Source: Adiantum capillus-veneris (taxonomy: Eukaryota > Streptophyta > Polypodiopsida > Polypodiales > Pteridaceae). From it: a stretch of DNA of 60,602 nucleotides. Shown piece by piece: positions 29,268-40,099 of the stretch (positions are counted from its first letter, which is position 1; the number at the start of each line of letters is the position of its first letter). The DNA lies in contig JABFUD020000221.1 of assembly GCA_014529385.2 (NCBI GenBank), positions 1-60,602 on the forward strand, written 5' to 3'. The translations under genes and the position numbers were made by a program. The notes under the pieces were generated by a model, which worked only from the letters and a program-made list of their open reading frames with translations, was not told where the DNA came from and searched no databases.

Positions 29268-30578
29268 TGTTGCTTTTCTATGATGAGGCGATGAGCAGAT
29301 TTTTGACTTCAAACGTAGATTAGCGTTGCCTATTAGGGAGACGAGCTTTCGGACGCTGAGTTTGTTGATGACCTAGGCATGTATCTGGAGCATAGTTACC
29401 AGGAACAGGAAATCGGAACAAGAACACGGAACGGCGACATGCATGAAATGCCATTCCCTGTTTTGAATACTCGCGTCTGAAACACGGAGTGGGAGTCCGG
29501 AACGGGAAATTGGGATGGGAACGGGGAACGGAGACCTAAAAATGGCCATTCCTTGTTACTATGATCTAGAGGGCCAGGAGGCCAATTTGCACAAGTGTGA
29601 GCAGGCTCTTGAGTACCTTTGAGGTGTTCTGTTGTGCATCGGGAGCATTGATCAATTGGATGAAGAGATTGGCTTTCTGGGTTGATAGTGCTCCCACGCC
29701 CGATTGGTCGCCTAGAGAGGGCTTTAGATGGATCCTCCCAGGGATACCCGTACGTTACTTGGGATGTCATGTGGGTTTGGATTTGTTTCTAGAGCAACAG
29801 ATTGCTCCTCTCCTCCTCTCCATTAGGAGGAAACTGTTACAATGGAGCTCAGCACGGCTCTCTCTTGCTGGTAGGGCTGTAGTGGCCAACCCGGTGCTTT
29901 TGGCTACTATGTGGTACATCATGTCTTGTTGGATCTTCTTGAGCTCTTGCATTAGCCACCTGGAAGGTTGATCAAGAACTTTTTGTGGTCAAGGCGAGCT
30001 ACTCAGACGGCTTCGGCCAAAGTTTCCCAGTAGCTCATCACTTTACCTTGCGCTCAGGCAGGTTTGGGGATCATCGGCTCAACACGACAGAGCAGAGCCC
30101 TCCTTGGGAAGCTTGTGGTTAGAGGACTTCTTCTAGGGGAGGAACTTTGGAAGGCGTTATTGCTACACTGGATTCGTGCTTGGTCCCACATATGGGCGAC
30201 CCATGGAGCCTTCCACAAGGTGGATTTTCACAGAGATGCGCAATGTAGATTTGAGCAGGAGTTGGGAGGACCGCTTTTCTACGAGCTTGCTTAGGTCCGG
30301 GGAGCAACTCTCGAGTAGCCTTGAGCATCACCAACTCACATGCATTGAGGAGCGTTTGAGGCAGCCTTTTGTTTGGAACCCTATGGTCAACACACAACGA
30401 GGCCACATGGTTGGTAGCAGACCTCATGTTTCTTGGGGTCCCATGGCAGAGGGTCGGGCCCGTACTTTTGGGGATTGGCTACAGTTTTCAAGCCTTTTAG
30501 AAGAGATTTAGAGCACTCAGCTGCATGGCATGAGGGGTGTGCAGAGCATGTGTCAGGATATTACAAAGGCTATACCAA
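29268..30578 (+). pseudogene. L1-type reverse transcriptase, C-terminal part
   Basis: LINE reading resumes after the solo LTR. The region equivalent to the FADD box reads FVDD (about 29361), interrupted by a MITE at 29391. From 29597 the frame encodes EVFCCASGALINWMKRLAFW, then WILPGIPVRYLGCHVGLDLF and the LLSIRRKLLQWSSARLSLAG block of the L1 post-polymerase region, nearly the same as the LINE copy at 50820-51240. It stops matching at about 30578, where minus-strand gag begins, so the zinc-finger C terminus is lost. Frame changes and stops are frequent. Confidence 0.83.
29391..29563 (+). mobile_element. hAT-type MITE (173 bp)
   Basis: Ends CATAGTTACCAGGAA and, inverted, CATAGTAACAAGGAATGG form the TIR. 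The 8-bp flanks ATCTGGAG (29383-29390) and ATCTAGAG (29564-29571) are a target duplication with one change; eight bases is the hAT length. The interior has repeated GGAACGGG-like phrases. The TIR resembles the left end of the hAT transposon at 52667 (CATAGTTACAGGGAACC), so that family could have mobilised it. Confidence 0.83.
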
Positions 30579-31359
30579 TTGAGTCAGCTGGTCTTTTCCT
30601 TTGGGGACAATTTGTAGCAAAGTGACCAGGCTGCTCGCATATAAAGCATTTGTTTTCAACCATTAGATTCTTCTTTTCCCCGAGCGAGTTACGCACAAAA
30701 GGCTTCCTTTTTTGTTTCTTTGCCTGCGCTCCAGAAGTCTCGACTGAATCCTTATCTTTGTTGGCCTTTTCTAACCCCTGTGACACTTCAGGAGCCGTTT
30801 TCACAAAGGGCTTCTTCGCTGAATTTTTCTTCTACTACCCTCCTTTCTTGTTGCTCGGAAACTCACCGTCCTCTCCTTTCAACAAGGCAAGACCAATGTT
30901 AGCAACTTCCATGAGCTCGGTGAGGGTAGCCACTCTGTTCTTGGTACAGTAATACCGAAGCCCTTTAGGCAGCCCACAACAATACTTCTCTATTTGCTCT
31001 GTCAATGGCACAAATCTGTAGGAGGTTACTAAGAGTAATGCTTTGCAAAACCTCCGATTGTACTCCTGTAGGCTCTTGCAAGTAGCCGCAGTGAGTTGGT
31101 GCCAATCTGTCATGACGTCGACATCAAATTCATTTGACAGCCAAGCAGATGCGAACATTTGCTTAAAGTATATCCAAGTGGCGAGTGCCTGTCCCTGCAT
31201 TAACAATGTCGTCCACCATGGAAGCGCATTGTCCTTCAAGAAAGTGGCAGCTTTTCTTACCTTAGAGGCCTCTGTAAAATTCCCTCCTGCATAAGCTGTA
31301 TCAAACTGCTGGAGGAAAGTGAGAGCCTTTGTTTTATCCTCAAAGCCGCTGAAAGTGCT
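30579..31359 (-). pseudogene. gag: gag core and zinc knuckle of a B'-type gypsy element
   Basis: Read on the minus strand, the capsid core begins with STFSGFEDKTKALTFLQQF near 31360 and includes GGNFTEASKVRKAATFL, WWTTLLMQGQALATWIYFKQ, VPLTEQIEKYCCGLPKGLR and, further on, the knuckle CFICEQPGHFATNC (C-x2-C-x4-H-x4-C) at about 30645. It is clearly homologous to gag of element B (44500-45290). A stop near 30835 splits it. It ends abruptly in LINE sequence at about 30578, so protease and polymerase are deleted, and an LTR A fragment separates it from its N-terminus. Confidence 0.87.
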
Positions 31360-31565
31360 TGTTACAAACTGTTGACGTGTCAAGTCGGTGAAGAACAGAG
31401 ATCATGGCCAAGGGACCTAAACCCTAAGAAGAACAAGTAACAAAAGAAGAAGTCCTACCAACTTATGGGGACCTCGTCCGATGGGGCCTTAGTGACATAA
31501 AGGAAGTAAAATAAAGCGGGACCCACACACACACACGCAAAACTGATGATGTAGCTACATCCGAT
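31360..31565 (+). repeat. fragment of LTR A inside gag
   Basis: TGTTACAAACTGTTGACGTG and the following 200 bp match the first third of LTR A at 8439-8650, down to the CA run. It is cut off before the promoter part. The gag coding between its two sides is missing, so insertion came with a deletion. Confidence 0.8.
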
Positions 31566-31700
31566 CCTATACTGCAGGGACATTCACATCAACAAGAGGT
31601 ACACGTGGTGAGCTCTCACCAATCTCGAACACCATAGGAATTTCCTGTCTGTCCTTCGAAGAGGAACCTTCTTCCATAATGCCCTTCCCTTTGTCGGCCA
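31566..31700 (-). pseudogene. gag: gag N-terminus of the B' element
   Basis: Minus-strand ATG near 31700 begins MADKGKGIMEEGSSSKDR, then EIPMVFEIGESS. It matches the start of the other B' gag at 37676 and resembles MADIPDDVTEE and HEVGESSRP of element B. It is cut after about 44 residues by the LTR A fragment. Confidence 0.8.
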
Positions 31701-31779
31701 TAGTGTAATCCCACAATCCGATACTCTGCGTCTTTACCCAAAACAACCCAGGCTCACTTCTTGGGGAAAAAGTGATTGA

Positions 31780-31798
31780 TCTCCCGGCAATGGAACCT
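31780..31798 (-). other. primer binding site of B' (tRNA-Glu-like)
   Basis: Minus-strand AGGTTCCATTGCCGGGAGAT follows the LTR end GGCCGGTTTCA. It resembles the complement of the tRNA-Glu 3' end (…CCCGGCNACGGAACCA). Element B has TGGTTCCATCGCCGGGATT at the same place. Amino-acid identity is inferred from memory of plant tRNA-Glu. Confidence 0.6.
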
Positions 31799-31857
31799 TG
31801 AAACCGGCCCGTGGGGCGGTAGGCTTTGGCTTTCACCCCAAATTCTTTACTTCACTT

Positions 31858-31901
<44 letters not shown>

Positions 31902-33257
31902 TTACTTTGCAAAGGTAACTTGCAACAGGAATTAACACTTAAGCACATATACGGCTCAGAAGCTAGAATGCTCCGAGCAAACACTGACAACCTGTAGGCC
32001 CCAAAATTAACACCCCTTTCGGTATTTCTTTATTCTTTAAGAGGGTAATTACAAAGAAGAGTCCTGGGAATTCTTTGCATGTATCCGGCTAGATACCACC
32101 TGTTGTGGCAAAATTTCGGTAACATAACACCCCCAAAACTTGCCCGAAACCAATTCCCCTACTGGAACTCACTTCCACTGACATAAACCCTCCCAAAAAC
32201 AGTAAATTCGGCACGCTGTATTTACTGCTTTTTGCCCTGTTTTCAGCCTTGAACGGTCATTGAACTGTCCTCTAGCAGTGGGACATTGTTCCCAATGGTT
32301 CTGGCATCCGTATGGCTGAAAAACAGTCCAATTTCAGCAATTTAACCAGCGCTGAAAACGCACCTGTACGGTGAGGTTATCACCCTCACCAGTGCCTGCT
32401 TTTGGAGTAGCAGTTAGCTACTCCCGTTCCTACTCAGAGAGGCTCTTGCCTCAGCAAAAACGCATATAACTACACAGTTGTAAATGAGTCAAATGAAGAG
32501 CCCTCTTGTGGGGCATCACATTATTGCACGTAGGGGAGAGAGAGAGAGCAGTGTGAGGTGTGCAGTACATGACTTCTTACACCACACTGTACATGAGAAG
32601 GAAAGCTTCCAAACAATAGCTCTTAACCTGTGACAAGCTTTCTCCATGAGGAAAGTGCACCAAGAAGTGCCACTTGGCACAATTACAAGCATTTTCCCGT
32701 TTTGAGCTTCCCGGTTAAAAATCTCCCGACTGGTTGCCCAGTTGACTTTGCAGTAGAGTTCTAAAATGTTCCCCTTGTCATTCCGGAGGTAATGACGCGA
32801 ACAAATTTCATGGCCAAAAATAGCAATTTCCTAAATTTTAGGGGATGCTTCCATTGGACTCCCACTGGTCATCTAACCATCTATCCCTGCTTGGACCGCA
32901 TCCCAAAAGGCAATGTAGCCCAACTGTCGGGTACTTTCCTTTGGTGGCCGCACCTTGGCACTGCCTTTATTGAGTTCACTTCCTCGTATCCACCCACTTG
33001 CTAAGTGCGACGAAGGGACCTACATGATCTTGAACTAAGCCTAGACATCCTCTTACTATAGAATTCTAGTGCCGACCAACTTCCCATATGCGGGTGAAAC
33101 TACCATTCACATTGGCCGTACAATGTCCGACCATTTGCAACTTCAAAAAGAGGGTCTCAAAAATAAAACAAAAATCATTGGAAAGAAACCAACAACTAAG
33201 TTAGCCGTTGCCACATCCTTGTGACATAGTTAACAGTTGCCACGTCCTCATGACAAA
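31799..33257 (-). repeat. 5' LTR of the first B' element (1459 bp)
   Basis: Plus-strand reading TGAAACCGGCCC to CACGTCCTCATGACA. It contains a GA run (31861-31890), the core block near 31991-32035, two AGTAAATTC-type phrases and ends like the B' LTR piece at 41766-41932. It is the most complete B' LTR and serves as reference for the truncated ones at 35439 and 37774. Confidence 0.82.
31861..31890. repeat. (GA)n microsatellite in B' LTR
   Basis: GA run at a fixed LTR position; equivalents are at 35502-35531 and 37845-37868. Confidence 0.9.
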
Positions 33258-34428
33258 TAAACACAATCAGCGTTTTGCGAAGAACCAGGCGTTTTTTGTC
33301 GTGGAGGACCCCCCTCCACCTGTGTTTTTGAAGATCAGGCCAACATTTTTGCTTCTGGCTGCCAGCGCTACAATTCTGGGGCATTTTCGTCGTCGGAACA
33401 TCCCTCCCTCTACTTGCGTTTTTGGACAGCTGCAGCGCTCAGCTTTTCAAGCCTAGATCTTGCCTACTCGACCCGGCTCCGCATTCGGTGCCTTGCCGGT
33501 CCTGTTCCTCTTCAGATCTTCAGATTTCAGCCATATACACCTGCTGTTTTCTCTGTTTCCAGCCCACCCGGGGTTGCTACTTTGATTCCCCAGACCCCCT
33601 GCACCGCTCCGGACCCTACCGGGAGCGTACGAGCTCGCTGAAAATCGCTGGACAGCAGCGTTTTCATCACCTCACAGTTGCGTTTTTGGGTGGACAGCAA
33701 CCTCTTGGCTTGTATTTTTCACAAAGGATGAAGCTAATTCTTGCCAGGACACCATCCAGTGGTGGTTCGTGCGGTCTCTTAGTGACTGCTGCAGTACACG
33801 GTATCTTTGACATTGGCTTGATCATCTACGGGCGTACGATCCTTGGGAGATGACTTGTGGTTTGCTATGGACATACCTATGCTTCAGAGGAGTTCACACG
33901 AGATATGGCCATGCTCATGTGGGATTCTGACATCCCCAGAGAAGACACCACCATCTTTGGTGGACAGACACTTACTACTTAGACCTCGAGACGTCAGATC
34001 ACTTGCTTACACAAGAGCATCTACATGGACTTAGGGAGAGGATCTTGGATCTCTTCTTGGACAGGTTCATTGCTTGGATCTACAGACTCGAGTGGGACTT
34101 CGGTTCTTTAGATTCTCTTGGAGAGTTTACACGCAAGATGCGGGAGATCAGGCATCACGCGACTACATCCAGAGTCACCCGGAGCTTGGCTTGGATGGTA
34201 GTGCAGTTGCTCTTCAACACTCCTGATCATTTGGATTGCTACCTTCAAAGTTGCTTACACTCACCCTCGGTAACCTTAACACCAGACTTATCTCCCAACC
34301 TCGGCAGTAGGCCACTCCCAGCTCATTTACATTGAGAGCCACACTGAGTTGCAGTTTGGTAGAGTTGTTGGCGCGAATTTTGTTTTGGTTAACACCGAAG
34401 GATTGGAGACAGGAGATACAGGCAAGAC

Positions 34429-34620
34429 GGCGCAAACAGATTGGTCTAGCCTTTCCTCTTCTTAGAGGATCTTCATAGCGCAGACTGCTCAATCTGGCTT
34501 CCCTTATTCATACACGATGATTACGGTGCAAACAGTTTGGTCTTATCATACCTCTGCTCAGAGGCCCTTCAACACAAACTGTTGAGTCTGGCTTTCCCCT
34601 CATCTTGGATTACCCTACCT
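34429..34620 (+). repeat. imperfect tandem repeat, about 95-bp unit
   Basis: Units starting CGCAAACAGATTGGTCT (34431) and TGCAAACAGTTTGGTCT (about 34527) share the order TTCCTCTTCTTAGAGG-like, then CAGACTGCTCAATCTGGCTT. Further partial modules with GCAGACTGCTTAGTCTGGC and GCAGATTGCTACATCTGGC follow near 34680 and 34727. Confidence 0.7.
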
Positions 34621-35181
34621 ACTGTGGTGGTCCATACGATCTCTCCGTGATTGCTGCAGCTAACGGTAGCTTCTACAGTGCAGACTGCTTAGTCTGGCTT
34701 TCCTTGATTTGGAGGAGTTTACGGCGCAGATTGCTACATCTGGCCTTCCTGAAGTTTTTCATAGCTTAGCCACCTGGCCACACTTGGTTACAGGTTCATG
34801 CATTGACAAGCTTCCCGTCATTCTCATGACGGTTCCTAGGCTTCCCCATTTTCTCCATACGGTTTAACTACAGACACCACAAATCCTATTAAGCAGGATA
34901 CTTACAGTCTATTGGCACTTCTTTTCCCATAAGGAGTTGTTTTCACACTCAGTTCGAGACCTTCACGCAGTATCTTCACCCTGTATCGGCGAAGTATAGC
35001 AGTTTACTACACTGCTCATGACGGCACTTTACCATGGAGATTTCTCAACGGTCGTGACACCCCAAACTGCTGCAACACTCGCGGAGTTCGTCAAAGTATT
35101 ATCCTTAAGTGGACATCGCATTAGACATCTTCATCACTTGCCTCACATCTTCGGCTTTATGCGGTTTGTTCAACATCAGGT

Positions 35182-35193
35182 GTTGAGAGGGGG
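35182..35193 (+). other. polypurine tract of element X
   Basis: GTTGAGAGGGGG lies directly before TGTTAAATTTACACC. Confidence 0.65.
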
Positions 35194-35438
35194 TGTTAAA
35201 TTTACACCACTCTGCTGCTTCACATAGGTCTAGAGCATACTTGTATAGCTAGTATGTCTCCAGGCTGGCCACCCATAGCCTTATACCTGGTCCGACCGCC
35301 TGAGTTGGCGGCCGGCCGCCCTTCTTGTCCAAGCGCCCTCGTATATATTTCTTTCTTGTTGGGTCGTGGGGAATTTTATCAGGCATTGCCCTACCTCCCC
35401 TTGGGCACCTATTTATGGGGGTAGGGGGGTACCCACTT
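35194..35438 (+). repeat. 3' LTR of element X, left part
   Basis: TGTTAAATTTACACCACTCT opens the LTR; CTCGTATATATTTC near 35338 is a TATA candidate. The LTR is cut at 35438 by a B' element and apparently resumes at 41938. The GGCCACCC to GGCGGCCGGCCGCCC stretch (35270-35320) is GC-rich and partly palindromic. Confidence 0.55.
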
Positions 35439-35497
35439 TGAAACCGGCCCGTAGGACGGTAGACGTAGGCTTTCACCCGAATTCTTTACTTTACTTT

Positions 35498-35534
<37 letters not shown>

Positions 35535-36645
35535 TTTGCAAAGGGAACCTGCGACGGGAATTAACACTTAAAGCTCACACACGGCTCAGAAGCTAGAATG
35601 CTCCGAGCAAACGCCGACAACCTATAGGCCCCAAATTGGCGCCCCTTTCGGTATTTATTTATTCTTTAAGAGGGTAGATTACAAAGAAGGATCTTGGGAA
35701 TTCTTTACCTGTATCCAACTAGATACCATCTGATTTGGCAAAATTTCCGTAGCATAACAGCCCCAAAACTTGCCCGAAACCAATTCCCTTGCTAAAACTC
35801 ATTTCCACCGGCATAAACCCTCTGATTTCTGCCCAAAAAACAGTAAATTCAGCACGCTGTATTTACTGGTTTTTGCCCTGTTTTCAGCCCTAAACAGTCC
35901 ATGAATTGCCCTCCAGAAGTGGGACACTGTTCCCAATGGTCCTGGCATCCGTATGGCTGAAAAACAGTCAAAATACAGCACATAACCAGCATTGAAATCG
36001 CACCTGTACAGTGAGGTTATCACCCTCACCGGTACCTGCTTTTGGAGCAGCAATTAGCTACTCCTGTTCCTGCTCAGAGAGGCTCTTGCCTCAGCAAAAA
36101 CACATGTAACCACACAGCTGTACATGAGTCAAATGTGGAGCATCACATTACTGCACGTACGGAAGACAGAGAGCAGTGTGAGGTGTGCAGGACATAACTT
36201 CTTGCACCACACTGTACATGACAGGGAAGCTTGCAGTCAATAGCTCTTAACCTGTGGCAAGCTACAAATGAAGCTCCTCTCAGCTTAAAATTCAGCACCC
36301 ATTTTTCTGCAAGAGAAAAGTGCACTAAATTGTGCCACTTGGCACATTTACAAGCAATTTCCTGTTTCGGGGCTGCCGCTTAAAAATCTCCCGATTGGTT
36401 GCCCAGTTGACTTTGCGCCAGAGTTCTAAAATGTTCCCCTTGTCATTCCGGAGGTAATGACGCTAAGGTAATGACACGAACAGATTTCATGGCCCAAAAT
36501 AGCAGTTCCCTAATTTTTAGGAGATGTGTTGGGCTCCCACTAGTCTTCTGACTATCTATCCCCATTGGGACCGCATCCAAAAATGCAAAGTGGCCCAACT
36601 GTCAGGTACTTTCCTTTGGTGACCCCACCTTGGCCTTTATTGCCC
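35439..36645 (-). repeat. 3' LTR of the second B' element, truncated at its inner end
   Basis: Matches 31799-32975 of the first B' LTR from TGAAACCGGCCCG to ACCTTGGCCTTTATTG. The last 285 bp of the full LTR (its start on the minus strand) are missing and gag sequence follows directly. The outer flank CACTT (35434-35438) pairs with GACTT at 41933-41937. Confidence 0.82.
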
Positions 36646-37676
36646 TATGGCAGCTTTCCTGACCTTAGAGGCCTCTGTAAAATTCCCTCCTGCATACGCT
36701 TTATCAAACTGCTCGAGGAAAGTGAGAGCCTTTGCTTTATCCTCGAAGCCACTAAAAGTGCTGAACTTTACAGTTGCACCACCTTCTTTGTAAGCTTTCA
36801 GTTTTTCCAATGCCCACAAATTGTCATAAGAAATAGTCTGCAACATGGGCATTGTAGTAGGCATCATCGGCACATCTTGGCCATTAACATTTTGCGTCAC
36901 AAATGCCATATCTGGCTACTGTCCAAAAAAACCAGCCATGACAAAATGAGCCTGTGGCACCCCAAATTGGCCCTGGTTGCTCTGAAAACCTTGTTGCATG
37001 CCGATGTTACCATACATGGGGTTTGGCATCATGCCTTACATAGCCCCAAACATTGTTCTTGGCATGTACGGCTCACTTCCAAGCGCATAACCAGCCATAC
37101 TTTGGAACACAGATCCACCCCCAAAATACCCAAGATGTACCGTGGGTGGTGGAAAAACTGGATGCATTGCCTGGTAACAAGTTCCCTGTCCATTTAAGAC
37201 AGCATGCGGGCTCTAAAAGGTGGCAGGCTGAACTGGCATAACCTGTGGAATAGGCGTCCTAACCACCTATTCAAGGACGGGAGGAACCTGTTTTGGAGCC
37301 CTTGACTCCGCAACATGCGAGTGTTCCCTATCCTATTGAGACGCATAAGTACTTGGATTTGAGCCTCAACAAGTTCTATTCGCAGTGTAGGTTGCCTATT
37401 TTGTTGTGGCACTGGTGGCACTTGCAAGAACTCCATAAACCTTGAGTTCTGCACCAGTTTCGAGAACAGATTCACCGCGGCAACTAACTGAGTCCTGAAC
37501 GCATCATCCTTGAGTTGCCCAGTCATAAAGCCCTGTGCTAGAGGGACATTCCCATCAACAGGAGGTACAGACTGTCGTGGCCGTGAGCTCTCGCCAATCT
37601 CGCACACCATAGGAATTTCATGTCTGTCCTTCGAAGAGAAGCCCTCTTCCATAATGCCCTTCCCTTTGTCAGCCAT
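36646..37676 (-). pseudogene. gag: gag of the internally deleted B' element
   Basis: The minus-strand ATG at 37676 begins MADKGKGIMEEGFSSKDR; 160 codons stay open through DDAFRTQLVAAVNLF and RFMEFLQVPPVPQQ, like DDDIFRTQLATVVAMF and RFLAFLQPP in element B. After frame changes, the 91-codon frame 36909-36637 carries TISYDNLWALEKL and VKFSTFSGFEDKAKALTFL with GGNFTEASKVRKAA. Then sequence jumps straight into LTR at 36645, so the rest of gag and all of pol are deleted. The Gln/Pro/Met-rich middle (about 36920-37200) mirrors the linker of element B gag. Confidence 0.85.
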
Positions 37677-37752
37677 AGTGTAATTCCACGTTCCTCTACT
37701 CTATGTCTTTACCCAAATCAACCGAGGCTCACTTCTTGAGGAAAAAGTGATT

Positions 37753-37773
37753 GATGTCCCGGCAATGGAACCT
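37753..37773 (-). other. primer binding site of the second B' element
   Basis: Minus-strand AGGTTCCATTGCCGGGACAT next to the LTR end; same type as at 31780-31798. Confidence 0.6.
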
Positions 37774-37834
37774 TGAAACCGGCCCATAAGGCGATAGACG
37801 TAGGCTTTCACCCGAATTCTTTACTTAACTTTAG

Positions 37835-37868
<34 letters not shown>

Positions 37869-38124
37869 TACTTTGCAAAGGGAACCTGCGACGGGAATTA
37901 ACACTTAAAGCTCGTACACGGCTCGGAGGTTAGAATGCTCTGAGCAGACGTCGACAACCAATAGGCCCCGAATTGGCGCCCCTTTCGGTATTTCTTTATT
38001 CTTTAAGAGGGTAGATTACAAAGAAGGGTCCTAGGAATTCTTTACCTGTATCCAACTAGATACCATTTGCTTTGGCAAAACTTCGGCAGCATAACAGCCC
38101 CAAAACTTGCCCGAAACCAATTCC

Positions 38125-38768
38125 TTCACAAGGCGGGCACCACGTGCCAATAGAAAAGAACAGACTGAACAGACTTTTAGCACTTCAATAACAATTGAAC
38201 TGAAAGAGAGAGACAACACGCGACACGGAGTGGCGGAATTCCACCCCAGAGAGTATTGGCCCCAAACCTTGGCGCCCCTTTCGGTATTTCTTTATATTGC
38301 ATCATCAAAGTACAAGCCGGTACTCTAGACTCTGCACCTTCTCCAAGAAGCATGCCAGAGAATGAGCCCTAACCTCATATTTAAAGGCCCTTGGCCTAAA
38401 AAGCAGTTTACAATAAAAGCCTTCAAACTTAAAAGCTTCTGGTCCAAAAGCAAAGCCAAAAAGCTGCCAACGTAAATCACGGAAATCCGTACAGCTTGCC
38501 ACGTCATCAGCCAGCGCAAATTTCGGAAATCAGCTTGCTGCCCTTAGGGTTAGGGTTAGGGTTCCTGCAGTTTTAGGGTTAGGGTTTCCAGAATTAGGGT
38601 TTCAGCAATTAGGGTTTCTGGCAGAAATTAGGGTTAAGGTTTTCTGCTCTCGGATAACCACGTCATCACTTTGTGACACTTCTTCTGTTGCTTGTTCTTC
38701 TTAGGGTTTAGGCCCCTCAGCCGGTAGCTCCGTTCTTCAGTAGGTCGATACGTCAACAGTTCGTTACA
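38125..38768 (-). mobile_element. solo LTR of family A in the B' LTR
   Basis: Plus-strand reading TTCACAAGGCGGGCACC to GTCAACAGTTCGTTACA, flanked by ATTCC at 38120-38124 and 38769-38773. The intact B' LTR has a single ATTCC at this site, so the duplication is genuine. A TGCCACGTCA motif is at 38497-38506 and the core block near 38251-38300. It carries a telomere-like tract and an inner TTTGTGACA, like the end of LTR D. Confidence 0.88.
38546..38640. repeat. telomere-like TTAGGG-rich tract inside solo LTR A
   Basis: Three consecutive TTAGGG units are followed by five dispersed TTAGGG(TT) units separated by short spacers. Other LTR A copies lack this tract at the same place, so it was gained by this copy. 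It is interstitial and short, not a chromosome end. Confidence 0.85.
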
Positions 38769-38995
38769 ATTCCCCTGCTGGAACTCACTTCTATTGGCAT
38801 AAACCCTCTGATTTATGCCCAAAAACAGTAAATTCAGCATGCTGTATTTACTGGTTTTTGCCCTGATTTCAACCCTAAACAATCCCTGAACTACCCTCTA
38901 GCAGTGGGGCATTGTTCCCAATGGTCCTGGCGTCTGTATGGTTGAAAAACAATCAAAATACAACGCATAACCAGCACGGAAATCCCACCTATACG

Positions 38996-39348
38996 CAGTG
39001 TGGCATGAAACGTTTCGGGGTTTCATGCGTTTCGAGGTTTCTGAAACGTTTCGTTTCGGGGCTCAAAGAAAGTTTCGTTTTACATGTATGTACCTATAAT
39101 TATATATTGAATATACATATAAAATTACTTGTCAAAACATGTGAAATACTAAAATCTGGATGTAAGACTTGAGTCACGAGTAAACAAGATATCGATTTTG
39201 TGAAGCAACCTTTAAAAAGGGTGGTTTAAGGTCAACTGGTCAAAAGGGGGACCAAAAAAAAAAAGTCAACTCGTTTCGCCCGCTTTGCCGAAACGTTTCG
39301 GCCGTTTCAGGGTTTCAGAGGGCCGAAACGCATTTTTATGTCACAATG
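38996..39348 (+). mobile_element. second hAT-type MITE (353 bp)
   Basis: Ends CAGTGTGGCATGAAA and, inverted, CATTGTGACATAAAA are imperfect TIRs. Flanks CCTATACG (38988-38995) and CCTGTACG (39349-39356) are an 8-bp target duplication with one change; the intact B' LTR has one ACCTGTACGG at this site. The subterminal parts are dense in GAAACGTTTCG palindromes on both sides. It carries no coding sequence and its ends differ from the MITE at 29391. Confidence 0.85.
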
Positions 39349-39715
39349 CCTGTACGGTGAGGTTATCACCCTCACTGGTGCCTGCTTTTGGAGCAACAGT
39401 TAGCTACTCCTATTCCTGCTCAGAGAGGCTCTTGCCTCAGCAAAAACACATGTTATTACATAGCTGTACATGAGTCAAATGAAGAGCCCTCTTGTGGGGC
39501 ATCATATTATTGCACGTAGGGAAGAGAGAGAGCAGTGAGGTGTGCAGGAAATGACTTCTTGCACCACATTGTACGTCAACAACCAATGTATTTTTCAAAA
39601 ATCTGCCACTCTGTGTCGCGTGTCGTCTCTCTCTTTCAATTCAGTTGTTATTGAAGTGCTAAAAGTCTGTTCAGTCTGTTCTTTTCTATTGACACGTGGT
39701 GCCCGTCTTGTGACA

Positions 39716-39732
39716 GTGGTATCAGAGCTTCA
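39716..39732 (+). other. primer binding site of family A (iMet type)
   Basis: TGGTATCAGAGCTTC starts one base after the LTR end CTTGTGACA. Confidence 0.9.
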
Positions 39733-40099
39733 GGCGTGTGCATTTTTGAAAGCATACCGGTCCCACCAAAGAGCAGACAGAGCAAGATCGCACTTGCAAA
39801 GTTCATTGGAAATTTTAGCTTCGTGCTCTGACCCTGGACTTATTAGCCACTCCCACCCTTACACCATCGCGCATCGGGCACGCTCCCGTCTTCACCGCTC
39901 ATGTCTTACAGGGCATAAGCCATAAAGATCAATTGCAAGAGAAGGATCCAAGATTTGTTTCGAGCTACTTTTTTTTCTCAGAGGCAGTGCCATGCAGATG
40001 TTGATGATCATAGCTACCAAGACGCACACTTCCAAGGACTTGGCAAGCTTTCAAGAAAAATTTTGCTCGAAGTTATATGGTTTCTGACATCTTCCTTCA

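Larger units (their letters stand above)
33258..35193 (+). mobile_element. internal region of LTR element X, noncoding
   Basis: The stretch ends in a purine tract and an LTR-like start, so it is the 3' interior of a plus-strand element. Frames are short and match no gag or pol motif. GCGTTTTTGG-like phrases near 33268-33690, including TTTTTGGACAGC, are the complement of the CCAAAAACGC array in solo LTR E. An imperfect tandem repeat lies at about 34429-34620. The 5' LTR was not found. Confidence 0.5.

Noticed and set aside
33414-34335. Frames of 60-143 codons in element X
   Set aside because: No gag, protease, polymerase or known host domain; frames overlap on different phases and end at repeats.
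38546-38640. Chromosome-end telomere
   Set aside because: Short, degenerate and flanked on both sides by LTR A sequence with an intact target duplication.
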